Of a stretch of 64,000 nucleotides of DNA, positions 1 to 9,380 are shown piece after piece. How positions within the stretch are numbered: position 1 is the first letter of the stretch; every line of letters begins with the position of its first letter. The stretch covers positions 244,094,978 to 244,158,977 of the forward strand of contig NC_090320.1 in assembly GCF_040869045.1 (NCBI RefSeq). Direction: 5' to 3'. The notes beneath the pieces were generated by a model. That model saw nothing but the letters and a program-made list of their open reading frames with translations. It searched no databases and was not told the DNA's origin. The stretch is from Eurosta solidaginis. Taxonomy: Eukaryota; Arthropoda; Insecta; Diptera; Tephritidae. Made by a program: the position numbers and the translations under genes.

Positions 1-422
1 CTGCCTTATATATGTGTATACTTGATTTGATTATTAATGTAAATACTGCTTGGCATGGCCTTAGCATCGCCTTAGTGATGGGATAACTTAGTGATGCTAA
101 TATCCGTGACAATACATACAGGATTAATAGTATCTGATAATTTTGTTTACTTACATATTTTGTTTCAATAATGTCTCCGTATTGCAATGTGCATTTTCCT
201 TACTAATAATCTCAGTTAACGGTACTCTCTTTTGTGCACTCATCTTTTCTTTACTCTTTCTAGATTCTGTTGCCTTGGCGGCATCCAGCAAAAATTTAAC
301 ACTATTTAAGGGGCCCTTAGACTTGGCACTGCCGTTTTTTTTTTTTAAATAAGATGCTTTGCAAATCCTTGATTAAGATCAGTTATCGCGATAGTATACA
401 TGAAGGAATAGCAAATACTTAC
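1..422. other. Non-coding stretch plus intron start of the THAP gene
   Basis: No gene is recognised here. The stretch is AT-rich with a short poly-T run near 340. The right edge contains the first bases of an intron of the minus-strand THAP exon: a GTAAGTAT donor reads on the minus strand at 415-422. Later exons of that gene would lie to the left of the window or have been lost. Confidence 0.5.
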
Positions 423-618
423 CCATTTGAAATTTTAGGAGATTATCAAAGTCCTCGGCAGTGAAGTGGTGGCTACATAATTTCGCGTGTTGGTCAACGT
501 TTTGACTACAAAACCGTATCCACTTTTCACGCACTTTAATGTCTCTCGGGAGACCAAATAAATGGACCGAACTGTCCTTTTCATATGAATTTACACATCC
601 CTTCACAAAGCACTTCAT
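423..618 (-). CDS. THAP-domain protein, first coding exon (partial)
   Basis: The exon encodes a THAP zinc-coordinating DNA-binding domain at the extreme N-terminus of a protein. Seen: the C2CH ligands C3 and C8 (C-x4-C) and C48-x2-H51, plus the family landmarks P24, W33 and F52. THAP domains bind DNA in chromatin regulators and in P-element transposases. The reading frame begins with ATG at 618 and ends at a strong splice donor (GTAAGTAT), so the open frame beyond 423 is intron. The AVPTIF-like end of the domain is not present and should be in the next exon, outside the window. Whether this is a host gene or a domesticated or decayed P-type transposase cannot be decided from one exon. The domain call is firm; the identity of the gene is unknown. 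Confidence 0.75.
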
Positions 619-1373
619 TTTTCAAGACCCGATTTGAAAATAACAATCGCAACAAAAAAATAAATTTTTAAGAAATTTAAATTTGTGACCGTTTAGAAAA
701 CATGGCAAAATTTAAAGAAAAATGATAATTAAGGAAACCTAAAAACTTCAAAAGCGTTACGTCATTAGTGACGTTGCCATAGTAAAATTTTATTATCAGG
801 TATTTGTATGCAATATTTTACTTTTGGCAACTCTGTTCGATCGTCATCGTGTCGTGATCACGGTCGTTAAAAAACGAGCAATGATCGGCTGATGGTGATC
901 CGCAAACGCTTTTCAAAGGAGTATTGTTTGAGTACTCCAATATGAAGAAAATGGAACACGTAATCCAACATTTTTTGCAGGGTAGTGCATGAGTCACCCT
1001 GGTCTAAACATATTTTACAAGCTCACACTCAAATATATGCATACGCAATTCCATCGCATGTGAAAATCAAATTCTCGCGTTTAATTTCAGAACTCACCAC
1101 AGCATCTCGCTCACGTTCACAATTAACATATTGATTACTCTAACTCGATAGAGTTCTTGTGGGGTTTGCATTAAAACAGGCGATAAATTTGTTACAACTT
1201 TTATCGATTACATCGACATTCATACTTCACTAATTTTTGTAAAAGGTGGTTGTGGTTGACGTATATTTTTTAACCGAAAAACTAAAAAAATCCATGGTTA
1301 AAGTATTGTTTTATTTCCGTAGATAAGCAAAAACGCTGGAGCAGAATATCGAAAAGGTTTTTTCACATTAAAT
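619..1373. other. Non-coding stretch upstream of the THAP exon
   Basis: No ORF or RNA gene is recognised. It would contain the promoter of the divergent THAP gene, but no clear TATA box was identified. Around 835-900 there are short GATC-rich inverted motifs without a defined element. Confidence 0.3.
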
Positions 1374-1706
1374 GTGAATAAAGAAAACAATAATGATGTT
1401 TTTCATGATTCCGTCGTCAATATAAGGGAAGGAAAATATGCTTATTTACACACAACTGTCTCGGAACAAAAGCATTATCTGGACGCTTTAAGGGTAAGTT
1501 TTGGCAATGTAAAACCAGTATATATGTATAATGTGGCCTATAGATCGAAAACTGTTTACGTCGTCTTGAATCTTGCTGTGACAGCTTCGTTACAATCATG
1601 GCATACACATTTCAAAATTTTTTCACACTGCCACACCATCTTAGAAATTAAGAAAGCTGTGAAAAACAACTTCATATGCCATGATAATATCCCCATGCGG
1701 ATTTAG
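1374..1706 (+). CDS. Unrecognised ORF, possible exon
   Basis: An open frame of 110 codons starting with ATG. I do not recognise the product. A consensus splice donor (GGTAAGTT) occurs near 1491, after about 39 codons, and the residue composition changes after it, so the first part may be an exon and the rest intron. No matching acceptor or second exon was found before decayed LINE sequence begins near 1740. It could equally be a chance frame in decayed transposon DNA. Confidence 0.2.
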   Translation: MNKENNNDVFHDSVVNIREGKYAYLHTTVSEQKHYLDALRVSFGNVKPVYMYNVAYRSKTVYVVLNLAVTASLQSWHTHFKIFSHCHTILEIKKAVKNNFICHDNIPMRI

Positions 1707-1739
1707 ACACTTACAAATGAATGATTCTAGTAGCACTTG

Positions 1740-2030
1740 ACCTGACAAAAAAGGCTTTTGACTTATCATCCATGCCATACTTTTTCAAGGGATCTGAAAA
1801 GATCCCGATCCAATTTCTATTTAGAAAAGATAACTGGTCTAAATTAATACTCGGAAGTGTCGAAAATTACTTGGTCTGAATACGATGGGGATATTGATGA
1901 GAGTATATCTCATTTTTATAATGTTTTCTACGAAATATTCCAAAAATGCATACCTATGTCCGATACCACTGCAATAGGATCATCGGCTTGGAGCACTAAA
2001 GGCGGTGACACAATGAAATTTTTCATATAG
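1740..2030 (+). pseudogene. Decayed non-LTR retrotransposon fragment, pol linker region
   Basis: Broken plus-strand coding resembles the stretch between endonuclease and reverse transcriptase in Jockey/CR1-group LINEs. A phrase reading TWSEYDGDIDESISHFYNVF is typical of that linker. There are several frame breaks and no start. It may belong to the same family as the endonuclease fragment at 3080-3570 and LINE-A at 19604-42115. The family call is an inference. Confidence 0.4.
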
Positions 2031-2094
2031 ATGAGTTTAACACAAGCTTATGCATTCCAATAACAGCGCCACAATCAACCAAGATGTTGCGTAC

Positions 2095-2512
2095 CCCCAG
2101 CCGGTAAGGGGCTAAGAATATACCCGCGGTAGGTATGCCTGTCGTAAGAGGCGACTAAAATACCAGATTCAAGGGGTGTGTAGCGCAACTCTTAAGGTTG
2201 CCAGCGCAATATATAGCTTCTCCAAACCCAATTGTCAACCTCACCTATCCGCGGCGAGTTCTGTTTCACTAACAGACGAGGCTCTGGCGACCGCAAGCTC
2301 CTCATGGAACTTGTGGGTGGGGAGGGAGGGGATGGCCTGAAGGTTTAATGTGGCCACATAAATCGTTCCCGAGATGGTCGGGCTAGCAACTTAATGGTGC
2401 TGTGGTGCCGGAGCGTACCGGATCTGTATCCGGCAAAGGACCATCACATCGATAACACTCCCCAAAGCCTTCGGGGAGCAACCTTATCGCTACAACAACA
2501 ACAACAACAATG
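2095..2512 (+). mobile_element. SINE-like element, copy 1
   Basis: An approximately 415-bp non-coding repeat nearly identical to copies at 38505-38909 and 44463-44878. It starts with a G-rich block followed by AGAATATACCCGCGG and ends in GCTACAACAACAAC plus CAA repeats. All three copies begin at the same 5' end and encode nothing, which fits a SINE-like non-autonomous element rather than random 5' truncations. No convincing TSD was found for this copy. It lies just before the primer-binding site of the gypsy-like element, where the 5' LTR should be. Confidence 0.7.
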
Positions 2513-2518
2513 TGTTAT

Positions 2519-2535
2519 TGGTGTCAGAAGAGGAA
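2519..2535 (+). promoter_or_regulatory. Primer-binding site, tRNA-Leu type
   Basis: The sequence TGGTGTCAGAAG matches the complement of the 3' end of insect tRNA-Leu (..CTTCTGACACCA), the minus-strand primer of many insect Ty3/gypsy elements. It lies about 33 bp before the gag ATG, as expected. The 5' LTR that should precede it is missing; a SINE-like copy ends at 2512. Confidence 0.6.
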
Positions 2536-2567
2536 TTGTTGAATAAATTCCATACGACAACAAGGAC

Positions 2568-3085
2568 ATGACAAAGTTCACTGAATTGAAGATCCAGCAA
2601 CTGAAGAAGGAATTGAAGAGACGTGGATTGAATACAACCGGCATTAAACTCGAACTTCAGGCACGACTACGAGAGGCAATGGAAGCAGAAGGAATTAACG
2701 TGGAAGAGTATGTCTTTAATCTTGATGTCGACGAGACAAAAAAATTGAAGAGAAAAACGAAACATCGGAGACAGTTACGAGCACAGACTTGAACATGATA
2801 TTGGCTGCAACATCTGCACAAACATCGACAGTAGCATCAATGTCGTCGCAATTGGCATCCCAACTCGAAGCGCAAGAGGCACGTATAATAGAAATGTCAT
2901 CACAAATTGCCACAAATATGTCATCACAGGTAGAAGAACAGAAGACATATATGGCATCCAAGATGGAATCACAGGAGACACGTATTGCAGAAATGTCATC
3001 TGAAATAACAGCGAAGATTGAAGCACATTATTGGCAAATAGTAGATCAATTTTTGTATCTAAGTACTCCGTTACTATCGTATTAA
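2568..3085 (+). pseudogene. Gypsy gag, SAP domain and coiled coil (broken)
   Basis: The frame starting at 2568 encodes an N-terminal SAP motif (LKIQQLKKELKRRGLNTTG...), a helix-turn-helix nucleic-acid-binding fold that many insect gypsy gags carry at their N-terminus. After a frame break near 2790, a second frame to 3085 encodes heptad-like repeats rich in MSSQ..ES/QE..RI, a likely coiled coil for gag assembly. The gag then stops at an inverted LINE endonuclease fragment. Capsid sequence between coiled coil and zinc knuckle is mostly lost. Confidence 0.65.
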
Positions 3086-3570
3086 AAATTTTTGTACCAT
3101 GGCCATTTGTGCAAGCACACTTCTAAGCTGGTTAGAGCACGTGGATGGTATATTCATGTTTATATTAAAGTCCCCAATAATTAGATTATTATCCGAATCT
3201 TTAAGGTGCTCTGTGACGATCTCATTTAAATATTTAACAAGTGATAGATTACTCCAAATTTCCACTTTAGAGCGCATTTTTTAATTTTTATAATAATGCA
3301 CCATATGTTCATGTCGAAAGACTTATTGCATACAAAGTTGAATTCTATTTGTTCATGTATATAAAATAACACACCACCCGTGTGCCTACTGTGTGAATCC
3401 CAACGGATTAATTTATATGTAGAAATATTTAACTCGGAGTCCATTATATTATCTGTTGTACAGGTTTCGGAGCACACTACTAAGGCTGGTTGTTTAACTT
3501 CCATAAGACGTTCTAGTTCTACTTTATTTGAAACAATACTATTAATATTAAGATATATGCACTGCAGGAT
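3080..3570 (-). pseudogene. LINE endonuclease fragment (Jockey/CR1 group), minus strand
   Basis: Two minus-strand frames (3226-3504 and 3074-3277) together read as a broken APE-type endonuclease. Seen: an SETC motif, SRHTGGVLFYI, and NNLIIGDFNINMN, which is the GDFN active-site box. It separates the coiled-coil part of the gypsy gag from its zinc knuckle, so it is a later insertion. No 3' tail or TSD was identified. Confidence 0.6.
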
Positions 3571-3706
3571 ACAGCCTTCCTTAGTACGTGTAGTATACGC
3601 TTTATGCGGGAAGCCCGGTCACATTGCACGTCGTTGCGATCTTGGTCCTAATAGTTCCAACAATGTGGGTGCCGTTAACGCTAAGCTGGAGGAGATGAGC
3701 AAGAGC
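3571..3706 (+). pseudogene. Gypsy gag zinc knuckle
   Basis: The frame encodes ALCGKPGHIARRCDL, a CCHC retroviral-type zinc knuckle with its first cysteine apparently lost (CxxCxxxxHxxxxC expected; only C, H and C are seen). The knuckle binds element RNA. Gag coding is interrupted at 3706 by CAA-LINE copy 1 and resumes at about 4938 after the duplicated target. Confidence 0.6.
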
Positions 3707-4949
3707 CATGTCTTAAAAGGTGGACCGAAAATTATCTGGGTGGTCGGCAGGCATCGGTGCAATTTAGAAACGAAACATCAAAACCAAGGAGAATTAAACA
3801 GGGGGTGCCACAGGGTGGTGTCCTAACCCCACTTTTGATTAATTTCTACATATCTAAGCTACCTTCACCACCGGAAGGAGTCACAATCGTTTCCTACGCC
3901 GATGACTGCACAATAATGGCCACAGGCCCAGGCCCAAAGATCGATGCGCTATGCAATAAAATAAACGGCTACCTCCCTGATCTCTCCAGTTTTTTCGCCT
4001 CGCAAAACCTGGCATTATCACCGACTAAATCTTCCGCGACCTTATTTACAACATGGACGCCCCAAATGTCGACCATTTTGAACATCCACGTCGATGGCAC
4101 TACGCTACCGACTGTCCTACACCCCAAAATCTTGGGTGTGACGTTTGATCAGGATCTACATTTTGGTGAGCACGCAGCCGCAATTGTTCCGAGAATTCAG
4201 AGCCGTAACAAAATCCTCAAATCCCTCGCTGGCAGTACTTTGGGAAAAGATAAAGAAACGCTCATGACTACATACAAAGCAATTAGCCAGCCGATTACGT
4301 GCTACGCGTCACCCATATGGTCGCCAAGCCTAAAAATCACCCACTGGAAGAAAATACAGGCCTGCCAAAATACTGCTCTCAGAATCGCCACGGGCTGTCT
4401 TCTTATGTCCCCAGAACACCATCTGCATAATGAGGCGAGAATACTCCCCATTAGGGAGAGAAATGAGATGCTGACCAAACAGTTCCTGTTGAATACCCAG
4501 AAACCTGGGCATCCCAACAGACATCTGATTGATGAACCAGGACCGCCTAGGGGCTTAAGGAGTCATCTCCGTAAGCATTTTGAGGAAATACGGCACCTGA
4601 GAACCCAGCCGTATGAAGTGGAAAAACACAAGCAGGTCCTTGGTAAACTCCATAAACAGGCGTCGGACCTTTATGCCGGGAATTGCCCGGTGAATCCAGT
4701 ACTTAACGAAAATTATCCAAAACTTGCGGATGAGGAACGCATACTCCCCAGGGAAACGCGTGTCACTCTTGCTCAACTTCGTTCTGTATACTGTAACAGG
4801 TTAAACTTTTACATATCCAGAATCAACCCCGACATACAAAATGTATGCCCCGCTTGCAATGTGTCCCCACATGACACCAACCATCTCTTCGCGGCTATTA
4901 GGTGGGGCGAGCATTGCTACAACAACAACAACAACAGATGAGCAAGAGC
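3695..4949 (+). mobile_element. CAA-LINE copy 1, 5'-truncated, with TSD
   Basis: A non-LTR retrotransposon copy bounded by the direct repeat ATGAGCAAGAGC (3695-3706 and 4938-4949). The element itself is 3707-4937 and ends in a run of CAA triplets. It is inserted in gypsy gag. It is 5' truncated inside the reverse transcriptase. It has also lost about 115 bp near its 3' end, between the HDTNHLF codons and the ..CTATTAGGTGGGGC.. tail, compared with the intact 3' end at 28440-28607. Confidence 0.85.
3757..4941 (+). pseudogene. CAA-LINE reverse transcriptase, C-terminal part
   Basis: The frame begins inside the RT palm: GVPQGGVLTPLL (motif B), then VSYADDCTIMA with the catalytic YADD, then thumb and a C-terminal region ending with a cysteine/histidine motif (CPACNVSPHDTNHLF) typical of Jockey-type ORF2 C-termini. 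No RNase H is visible. The listed ATG is not a real start, because the full ORF2 (58.5-61.5 kb) continues upstream. The last residues are tail sequence read through a deletion. The clade (Jockey versus related groups) is uncertain. Confidence 0.85.
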
Positions 4950-5421
4950 GTGTCAGATGTAAAGAACGAAAACTTGCCACAGCTATTGAATGTCCTGTGA
5001 TATATGTGTCGCAAATTGGAAGAAAATCGAGCAGTCTGGAGCAAGGTTGCGTACGGTCACTGGCGAGTATAATCAAGTCCAAGGAGAAGTGGTATGTGAG
5101 GTATTAATTGGAAAGGTCATGGTTCTACACAAATTCATTGTGGCGGAGATTGTTGATGAAGTCATATTGGGAGTGAACTTCTTGGTTGACCATGACATCA
5201 AGATCGATATGCAGAGAAGGGTGATGCGTTATGTGCCACTTAACTTCAGTTTTGAGCAAGGATTCAGCAGTAAGCGAGTGCTGGTGGAAGAGATCGACAA
5301 AAACCACAAAAGTCAAAGGCAGCAGATCAGGCAAGGGTTGATGGAACGAATGGGCCAAACAAATCAAAACCGAAGAAAGAATGCAAGGGTGGTTTCAAGT
5401 CAGCGCGCACTAATGTTGTGA
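4950..5421 (+). pseudogene. Gypsy aspartic protease remnant
   Basis: After the duplicated target the gypsy coding continues in several frames. The frame from 4990 contains LRTVTGEYNQVQGEVVC, a retropepsin beta-strand region, and VILGVNFLVDH, which matches the ILG-x-D/N-F-L motif near the C-terminal end of retroviral-type proteases. The catalytic DTG segment is not recognisable, so the protease is inactive. The charged segment to 5421 is an unidentified linker. Reverse transcriptase and RNase H are absent. Confidence 0.5.
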
Positions 5422-5539
5422 AACGTCAAGACGATACTGATGATGCAAAGTCAATCTGTCAAGATCAAGCTCTGCGAAGTAGTTCTTCATTGGCCAAACA
5501 ACAGAGTGCGAGGGAACGATCCAGGATAATGAGTAGTAA

Positions 5540-5795
5540 GATGAAACGCAGATACGATGAGAACAATAATTAGGAAGAAGATTTGGTACTGTTATACAAC
5601 CCTCACCGGCGGAAAGGTGCTCCTTCCAAATTTCGGTGCAGTTGGGAAGACCCGTACAAAGTTGCGAAGAAGATCAGTGATACCATGTACCGCATACAAA
5701 CCATTGGGAAACCACGAAAAAGAAGAGTGGTACACTTGGAGATGCTAGCAACGTTTAGATCGAGAAATTTGTCTGATCGGGACGATCACCTTTAG
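5540..5795 (+). pseudogene. Gypsy integrase C-terminal tail
   Basis: The frame ending at 5795 encodes VLLYNPHRRKGAPSKFRCSW followed by EDPYKVAKKI..., YRIQ and VVHLEML. This is the small beta-barrel end of Ty3/gypsy integrases, ending in a D/R-rich tail. It stops 11 bp before the 3' LTR, exactly where a pol ORF should end. The catalytic core is deleted. A parallel frame at 5557 covers the same bases and is not real. Confidence 0.6.
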
Positions 5796-6053
5796 GTGGA
5801 GGGCAGTGTTACGAATATTAGCAACACTAAGGGGTACTGCCATCTCTAAGCCGATGCTAAGCAGTGACGTGAATGCACGTCAATAATTCAATCATTATGT
5901 CTACACTTATGTACGTACACGGAGCGGAGAAGCACAAACACATGCAGATATCTTATCTGAGATATGCAATTATAATTGTGGAAGTGTCGCTCACAAACAC
6001 ACGCGCATATGAGAGATATACACGTACATCTGTAGTTATAATTATAACAGACT
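5796..6053 (+). repeat. Polypurine tract and first part of gypsy 3' LTR
   Basis: A purine-rich tract (GTGGAGGGCAG, 5796-5806) is followed by TGTTACGAATATTAG, a normal start for an LTR of this group. About 245 bp of U3-like sequence follow and then break off near 6053, where GACCCGGCAGACATTGTTC-type Helitron-like repeat sequence starts. Confidence 0.55.
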
Positions 6054-6119
6054 AGCAGACCCGGCAGACATTGTTCTGCCCTAAATTTGGTCTATCTGCA
6101 TACATTTTAATAAGCTTTT

Positions 6120-6130
6120 TCCGTCTAACT

Positions 6131-6162
<32 letters not shown>

Positions 6163-6312
6163 CTTCACTTTTTCTTAATCCTTTTTTTCACTCCCCCCTC
6201 CGTCTCTTCGCTTCATCTATCTCTATCTTCGTCTCACGCTATCTATTTCTCAGTCTCCTCCTTCCCTCTTTTCTTCTCTTATCACAAATTCTTCTCATTC
6301 TTCTTCACCATT
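6120..6312 (+). repeat. Poly-C run and polypyrimidine tract
   Basis: Positions 6134-6161 are 28 consecutive C bases. They are followed to about 6312 by sequence made almost entirely of C and T (CTCTTC, CCTCCGTCTC, CTTCCCTC). This is low-complexity DNA able in principle to form triplex or i-motif structures. Confidence 0.9.
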
Positions 6313-6599
6313 TATTAACAGTCCAAGAGGGTGGTATCTATTTTGTTCCAGTCGCATTCCGAGTCCCAGTACCACTCCGAGTCTCAGTCCCAGTCCGTCT
6401 CTGGTCTACTTCCCGGAAAAAAAGGATCGTAAATACTAATATAGGCAAATGTATATACCAAATTTCAGGCAAATCGAATAGTACGTATGTAAATAGGTAT
6501 GTGGGTATTATTAATTCATGTCTTTATTTCGGCTTCGCATGCATATATATCAGCATTGCCAGGTTGATGCGACTAACTCGAATATTAAAATGAAAATTA

Positions 6600-7103
6600 C
6601 TTTAAAGCTCTCAGCAACAGCTTTCGTTTGATATCCATATTACACACACATTCTAGGGGTATCCGGGTCCACGTTTTGGCCTATGTATCGAGACAATAGT
6701 TACCAGTAGGTATGAAAACTACCCTGTACTAAAGCACAAATCAACAGCTTCAGTTTGATACCCACACTTTCTAGGAGTACCCGGGTCCACGTTTTGGCCT
6801 ATATCTCGAGACCCTAGTCACCAATAGATATGAAAACTACCCTTTACTAAAGCACTCATCAACAGCTTTCATTTGATATCCATATTGTATAAACTCTGTC
6901 TAGGGGTACACGGGCCCACGGTGTGGCCTATATCTCGAGACCCTAGTCACCCAGGGGTATGCAAATTACCATATACTAAAGCACTCATCAACAGCTTTCA
7001 TTTCTTATCCATATTGTATAAACACTTTCTAGGGGTACCCGGGTCCACGTTTTGGCCTCAATCTCGAGACCCTAGTCACCAATAGGTATGAAAACTACCC
7101 TTT
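6600..7103 (+). repeat. Tandem repeat, about 118-129 bp, four copies
   Basis: Each unit holds CTAGGGGTACCCGGGTCCAC (with variants), TTTGGCCTATATCTCGAGAC, CCTAGTCACC and a TTTGATAtCCATAT segment. Starts of the CTAGG block are near 6653, 6771, 6900 and 7029. A fifth, diverged unit continues after the LINE insertion at about 16690-16860. No coding. Confidence 0.85.
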
Positions 7104-7170
7104 TCAGAGCCGTAACAAAATCCTCAAATCCCTCGCTGGCAGTACCTGGGGAAAAGGTAAAGAAACGCTC

Positions 7171-7806
7171 ATGACTACATACAAAGCAATTAGCCAGCCG
7201 ATTACGTGCTACGCGTCACCCATATGGTCGCCAAGCCTAAAAATTACCAACTGGAAGGAGCTGCAGGCCTGCCAAAATACTGCTCTCAGAATTGCCACGG
7301 GCTGTCTTCTTATGTCCCCAGAACACCATCTGCATAATGAGGCGAGAATACTCCCCATCAGGGAGAGAAATGAGATGTTGACCAAACAGTTCCTGTTGAA
7401 TACCCAGAAACCTGAGCATCCCAACAGACATCTGATTGATGAACCAGCACCGCCTAGGGGCTTAAGGAGTCATCTCCGTAAGCATTTTGAGGAAATACGG
7501 CACCTGAGAACCCAGCCGTATGAAGTGAAAAAACACAAGCAGGTCCTTGGTGAACTCCATAAACAGGCGTCGGACCTTTATGCCGGGAATTGCCCGGTGA
7601 ATCCAGTACTTAACGAAAATTATCCAAAACTTGCGGAAGAGGAACGCATATTCCCCAGGGAAACGCGTGTCACTCTTGCTCAACTTCGTTCTGGATACTG
7701 TAACAGGTTAAACTCTTACCTATCCAGAATCAACCCCGACGTACAAAATGTATGCCCCGCTTGCAATGTGTCCCCACATGACACCAACCATCTCTTTAAT
7801 TATAAT
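7171..7806 (+). pseudogene. CAA-LINE ORF2 C-terminal fragment (copy 2)
   Basis: About 210 codons homologous to the C-terminal half of the CAA-LINE ORF2: LMTTYKAISQPITCYASPIW, then ..LRIATGC.., LRTQPYEVKKHKQV and the CPACNVSPHDTNHLF cysteine/histidine box. There is no RT palm in this copy. The frame is interrupted at HDTNHLF by the Penelope insertion at 7807. Confidence 0.85.
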
Positions 7807-8455
7807 TAAGCTGTGCTGCTTACAACAAAGAAAAACACAAAATAGTGAGCATCGCAGAAACTAATGGGTATTGCGCCAGCATGGTAGAGCAGCTAATAAG
7901 AAAACACCAGCGCAAAAAATTGCAAAAAGAGTGCAGTTCGTTTTTCGGCACAGTGGGCGAAAAAGACAACTTACTTGGTGCAGCATGACTTACGACCCAT
8001 ATTATTTTTCTGATATGAAACATATCTTTAAAAAAGCTGGTTTAAATTTGGCTCCAAAATCAACAACAAAACTGAAGGCCTTATTGAGATCATCTAAGGA
8101 TAAAGGTGACATTTTGGACAATCCTGGAATGTACTCAATCACTTGCTCTCATATAAATGACGACGGAGTAGAATGCGGTGCAAAGTACATAGGCCAATCG
8201 ACGCGCACTGTACGAATCAGGTTCAATGAGCATTTAAAATACATACAAAGTATTGAGCCCAAAAGTGGCATCGCCGAACATGCATTATCGAATCAACACT
8301 CGATAAGTGAAGACGACTGTAAATTAATTAAAATAGAATCTAATATCAGTAGATTAAATATTTTAGAATCCCTACATATTTATGTAAATAAAAGTGTGTC
8401 AGTGAATCGTGATAGTGGCCCACTGTATACAAATCTTTACTCAGCTTTCCATTAA
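7807..8455 (+). pseudogene. Penelope unit 1: C-terminal polyprotein with GIY-YIG domain
   Basis: This unit starts inside the Penelope ORF. The first 170 bp read in a different frame from the rest because of an indel near 7970. From about 7985 the frame encodes the linker (SMTYDPYYFSDMKHIFKKA) and then the GIY-YIG endonuclease: GMYSITC...KYIGQSTRTVRIRFNEHLK, with the expected downstream R, H and E/N positions. The endonuclease would nick the target for reverse transcription. It lacks the RT, so it is not autonomous. It is about 98% identical by eye to the same part of unit 2. Confidence 0.85.
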
Positions 8456-8722
8456 ACTTCGTTTGATCCATATTTTGTTATTACTTAATTTTGTTGTTGT
8501 ATTATACTCTCTTTATGTCTTTTTGCTTTTTCATTGTATTAGCCGATAATATTTGACAAATTTGGATAGGCTTACTTTGTTACTTTGTTATTTCTGTTGA
8601 CAATGGTTAGTTGAAAACTAGCAACTGAAGAAGAAACCACGCGAGTGTTGAAACATTTGTCTTGTTAAAATAAAAACAAAAAACTTAAACGACTAAAAGG
8701 TGTTGTTTCACTTTCTTTACAG
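8456..8722 (+). promoter_or_regulatory. Penelope pseudo-LTR region with hammerhead-like motif
   Basis: Non-coding 3' end of unit 1, leading straight into unit 2. It has a 7-bp stem GTTAGTT/AACTAGC with a GAA loop, then CTGAAGA (8625-8631), a short stem capped by GCGA (8641-8644) and GAAAC (8650-8654). These are the two conserved boxes of hammerhead ribozymes, which are known in Penelope-like elements. The helix III strands and the cleavage triplet could not be placed with confidence. The unit ends TTTCTTTACAG, a good 3' splice site immediately before unit 2. Confidence 0.5.
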
Positions 8723-8781
8723 TGTCGAAAGTCGTTTAGCACTCAAAAATAATTTAATTTAATTGAATTAAATAATTAATT

Positions 8782-9273
8782 ATGCCGGTCACCAAACCTA
8801 GTGAGTTGTTCTATTTTCAAAAAACCAAGGAGAAAATTTGTTCTCTGTTGTCGAACGTTTGGTTTTTATCCAGATGCAGAAACCTAAGAGTAATGCCTAA
8901 ATTCATAGATTTTTCGGTTAAGTGCAAAAGCAAGTGCCCCGTTGGAAAAACATCCGTGGAAAAAGCTAAGGTGTATTGGTTAAGTCACGCCCTAAAACAA
9001 AAACACGCTCATTTAGCTTCATGTGAATTACTAGCTTATAAACTTCACAAATCATTAGCCTGCAAGCTTTCTTCCGTAGTTTGGGATGTTTTCTTGATTA
9101 AATTGAACGCCAAAATTGATCGTCTTTCCCAGCTTCACATGCAAAGGAAAAGATTGAAGTTGGGAAAATTGAAACAATCAAAACCGCGCAGGTTGCCGTC
9201 TAGTAAATTCGTTCCTGGCCTTATAATCAACAAATCGGACGCGACCTTAGAAGATAATGAAATAAATCTTTTA
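8782..9273 (+). pseudogene. Penelope unit 2: N-terminal part of polyprotein
   Basis: The frame opens with ATG at 8782 and gives a basic, cysteine-containing N-terminal region of the Penelope protein (KCKSKCPVGKTSVEKAK, KRLKLGKLKQSKPRR). It ends in DNEINLL at the LOA-LINE insertion. On the far side, 14379 onward, reading resumes as LLNKGLKFALPNKR in the frame expected, so the ORF was continuous before the insertion. The function of this N-terminal region is not established. Confidence 0.75.
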
Positions 9274-9380
9274 GGTAGGTAGGTAGGTTGAACTGGCCGG
9301 TCCATGAGGACCTCACATAGACTGATTGAGTCCGTAGTGTTACCAGAAGTTTGTTTTAACGACCAAACTGAAAAACCCTA

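Larger units (their letters stand above)
6054..7103 (+). mobile_element. Helitron/DINE-like non-autonomous element, left part
   Basis: Non-coding repeat beginning CTAGCAGACCCGGCAGACA and containing a 28-C run, a 190-bp pyrimidine tract and four tandem copies of an approximately 118-129-bp unit. The matching right part, which continues the same unit (TATACTAAAGC..) and ends GACTTTGTTATATACTATG, is at 16690-17047. The stretch between is CAA-LINE copy 2 with everything nested in it. The Helitron label rests on resemblance to common insect non-coding Helitron/DINE sequences and is an inference. Confidence 0.45.

Noticed and set aside
143..352. Plus-strand ORF of 69 codons
   Set aside because: Hydrophobic, T-rich frame ending in a poly-T run; no support.
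4841..5107. Plus-strand 88-codon ORF across the CAA-LINE tail
   Set aside because: It reads through the CAA tail (TTTTT residues) and the TSD in a wrong frame.
6134..6161. Centromere or telomere tract
   Set aside because: A homopolymer C run inside a repeat element; no telomeric (insect TTAGG or fly-type) arrays are seen.
8625..8654. Calling a complete, active hammerhead ribozyme
   Set aside because: Both core boxes are present, but helix III and the cleavage site could not be placed; reported only as a motif.
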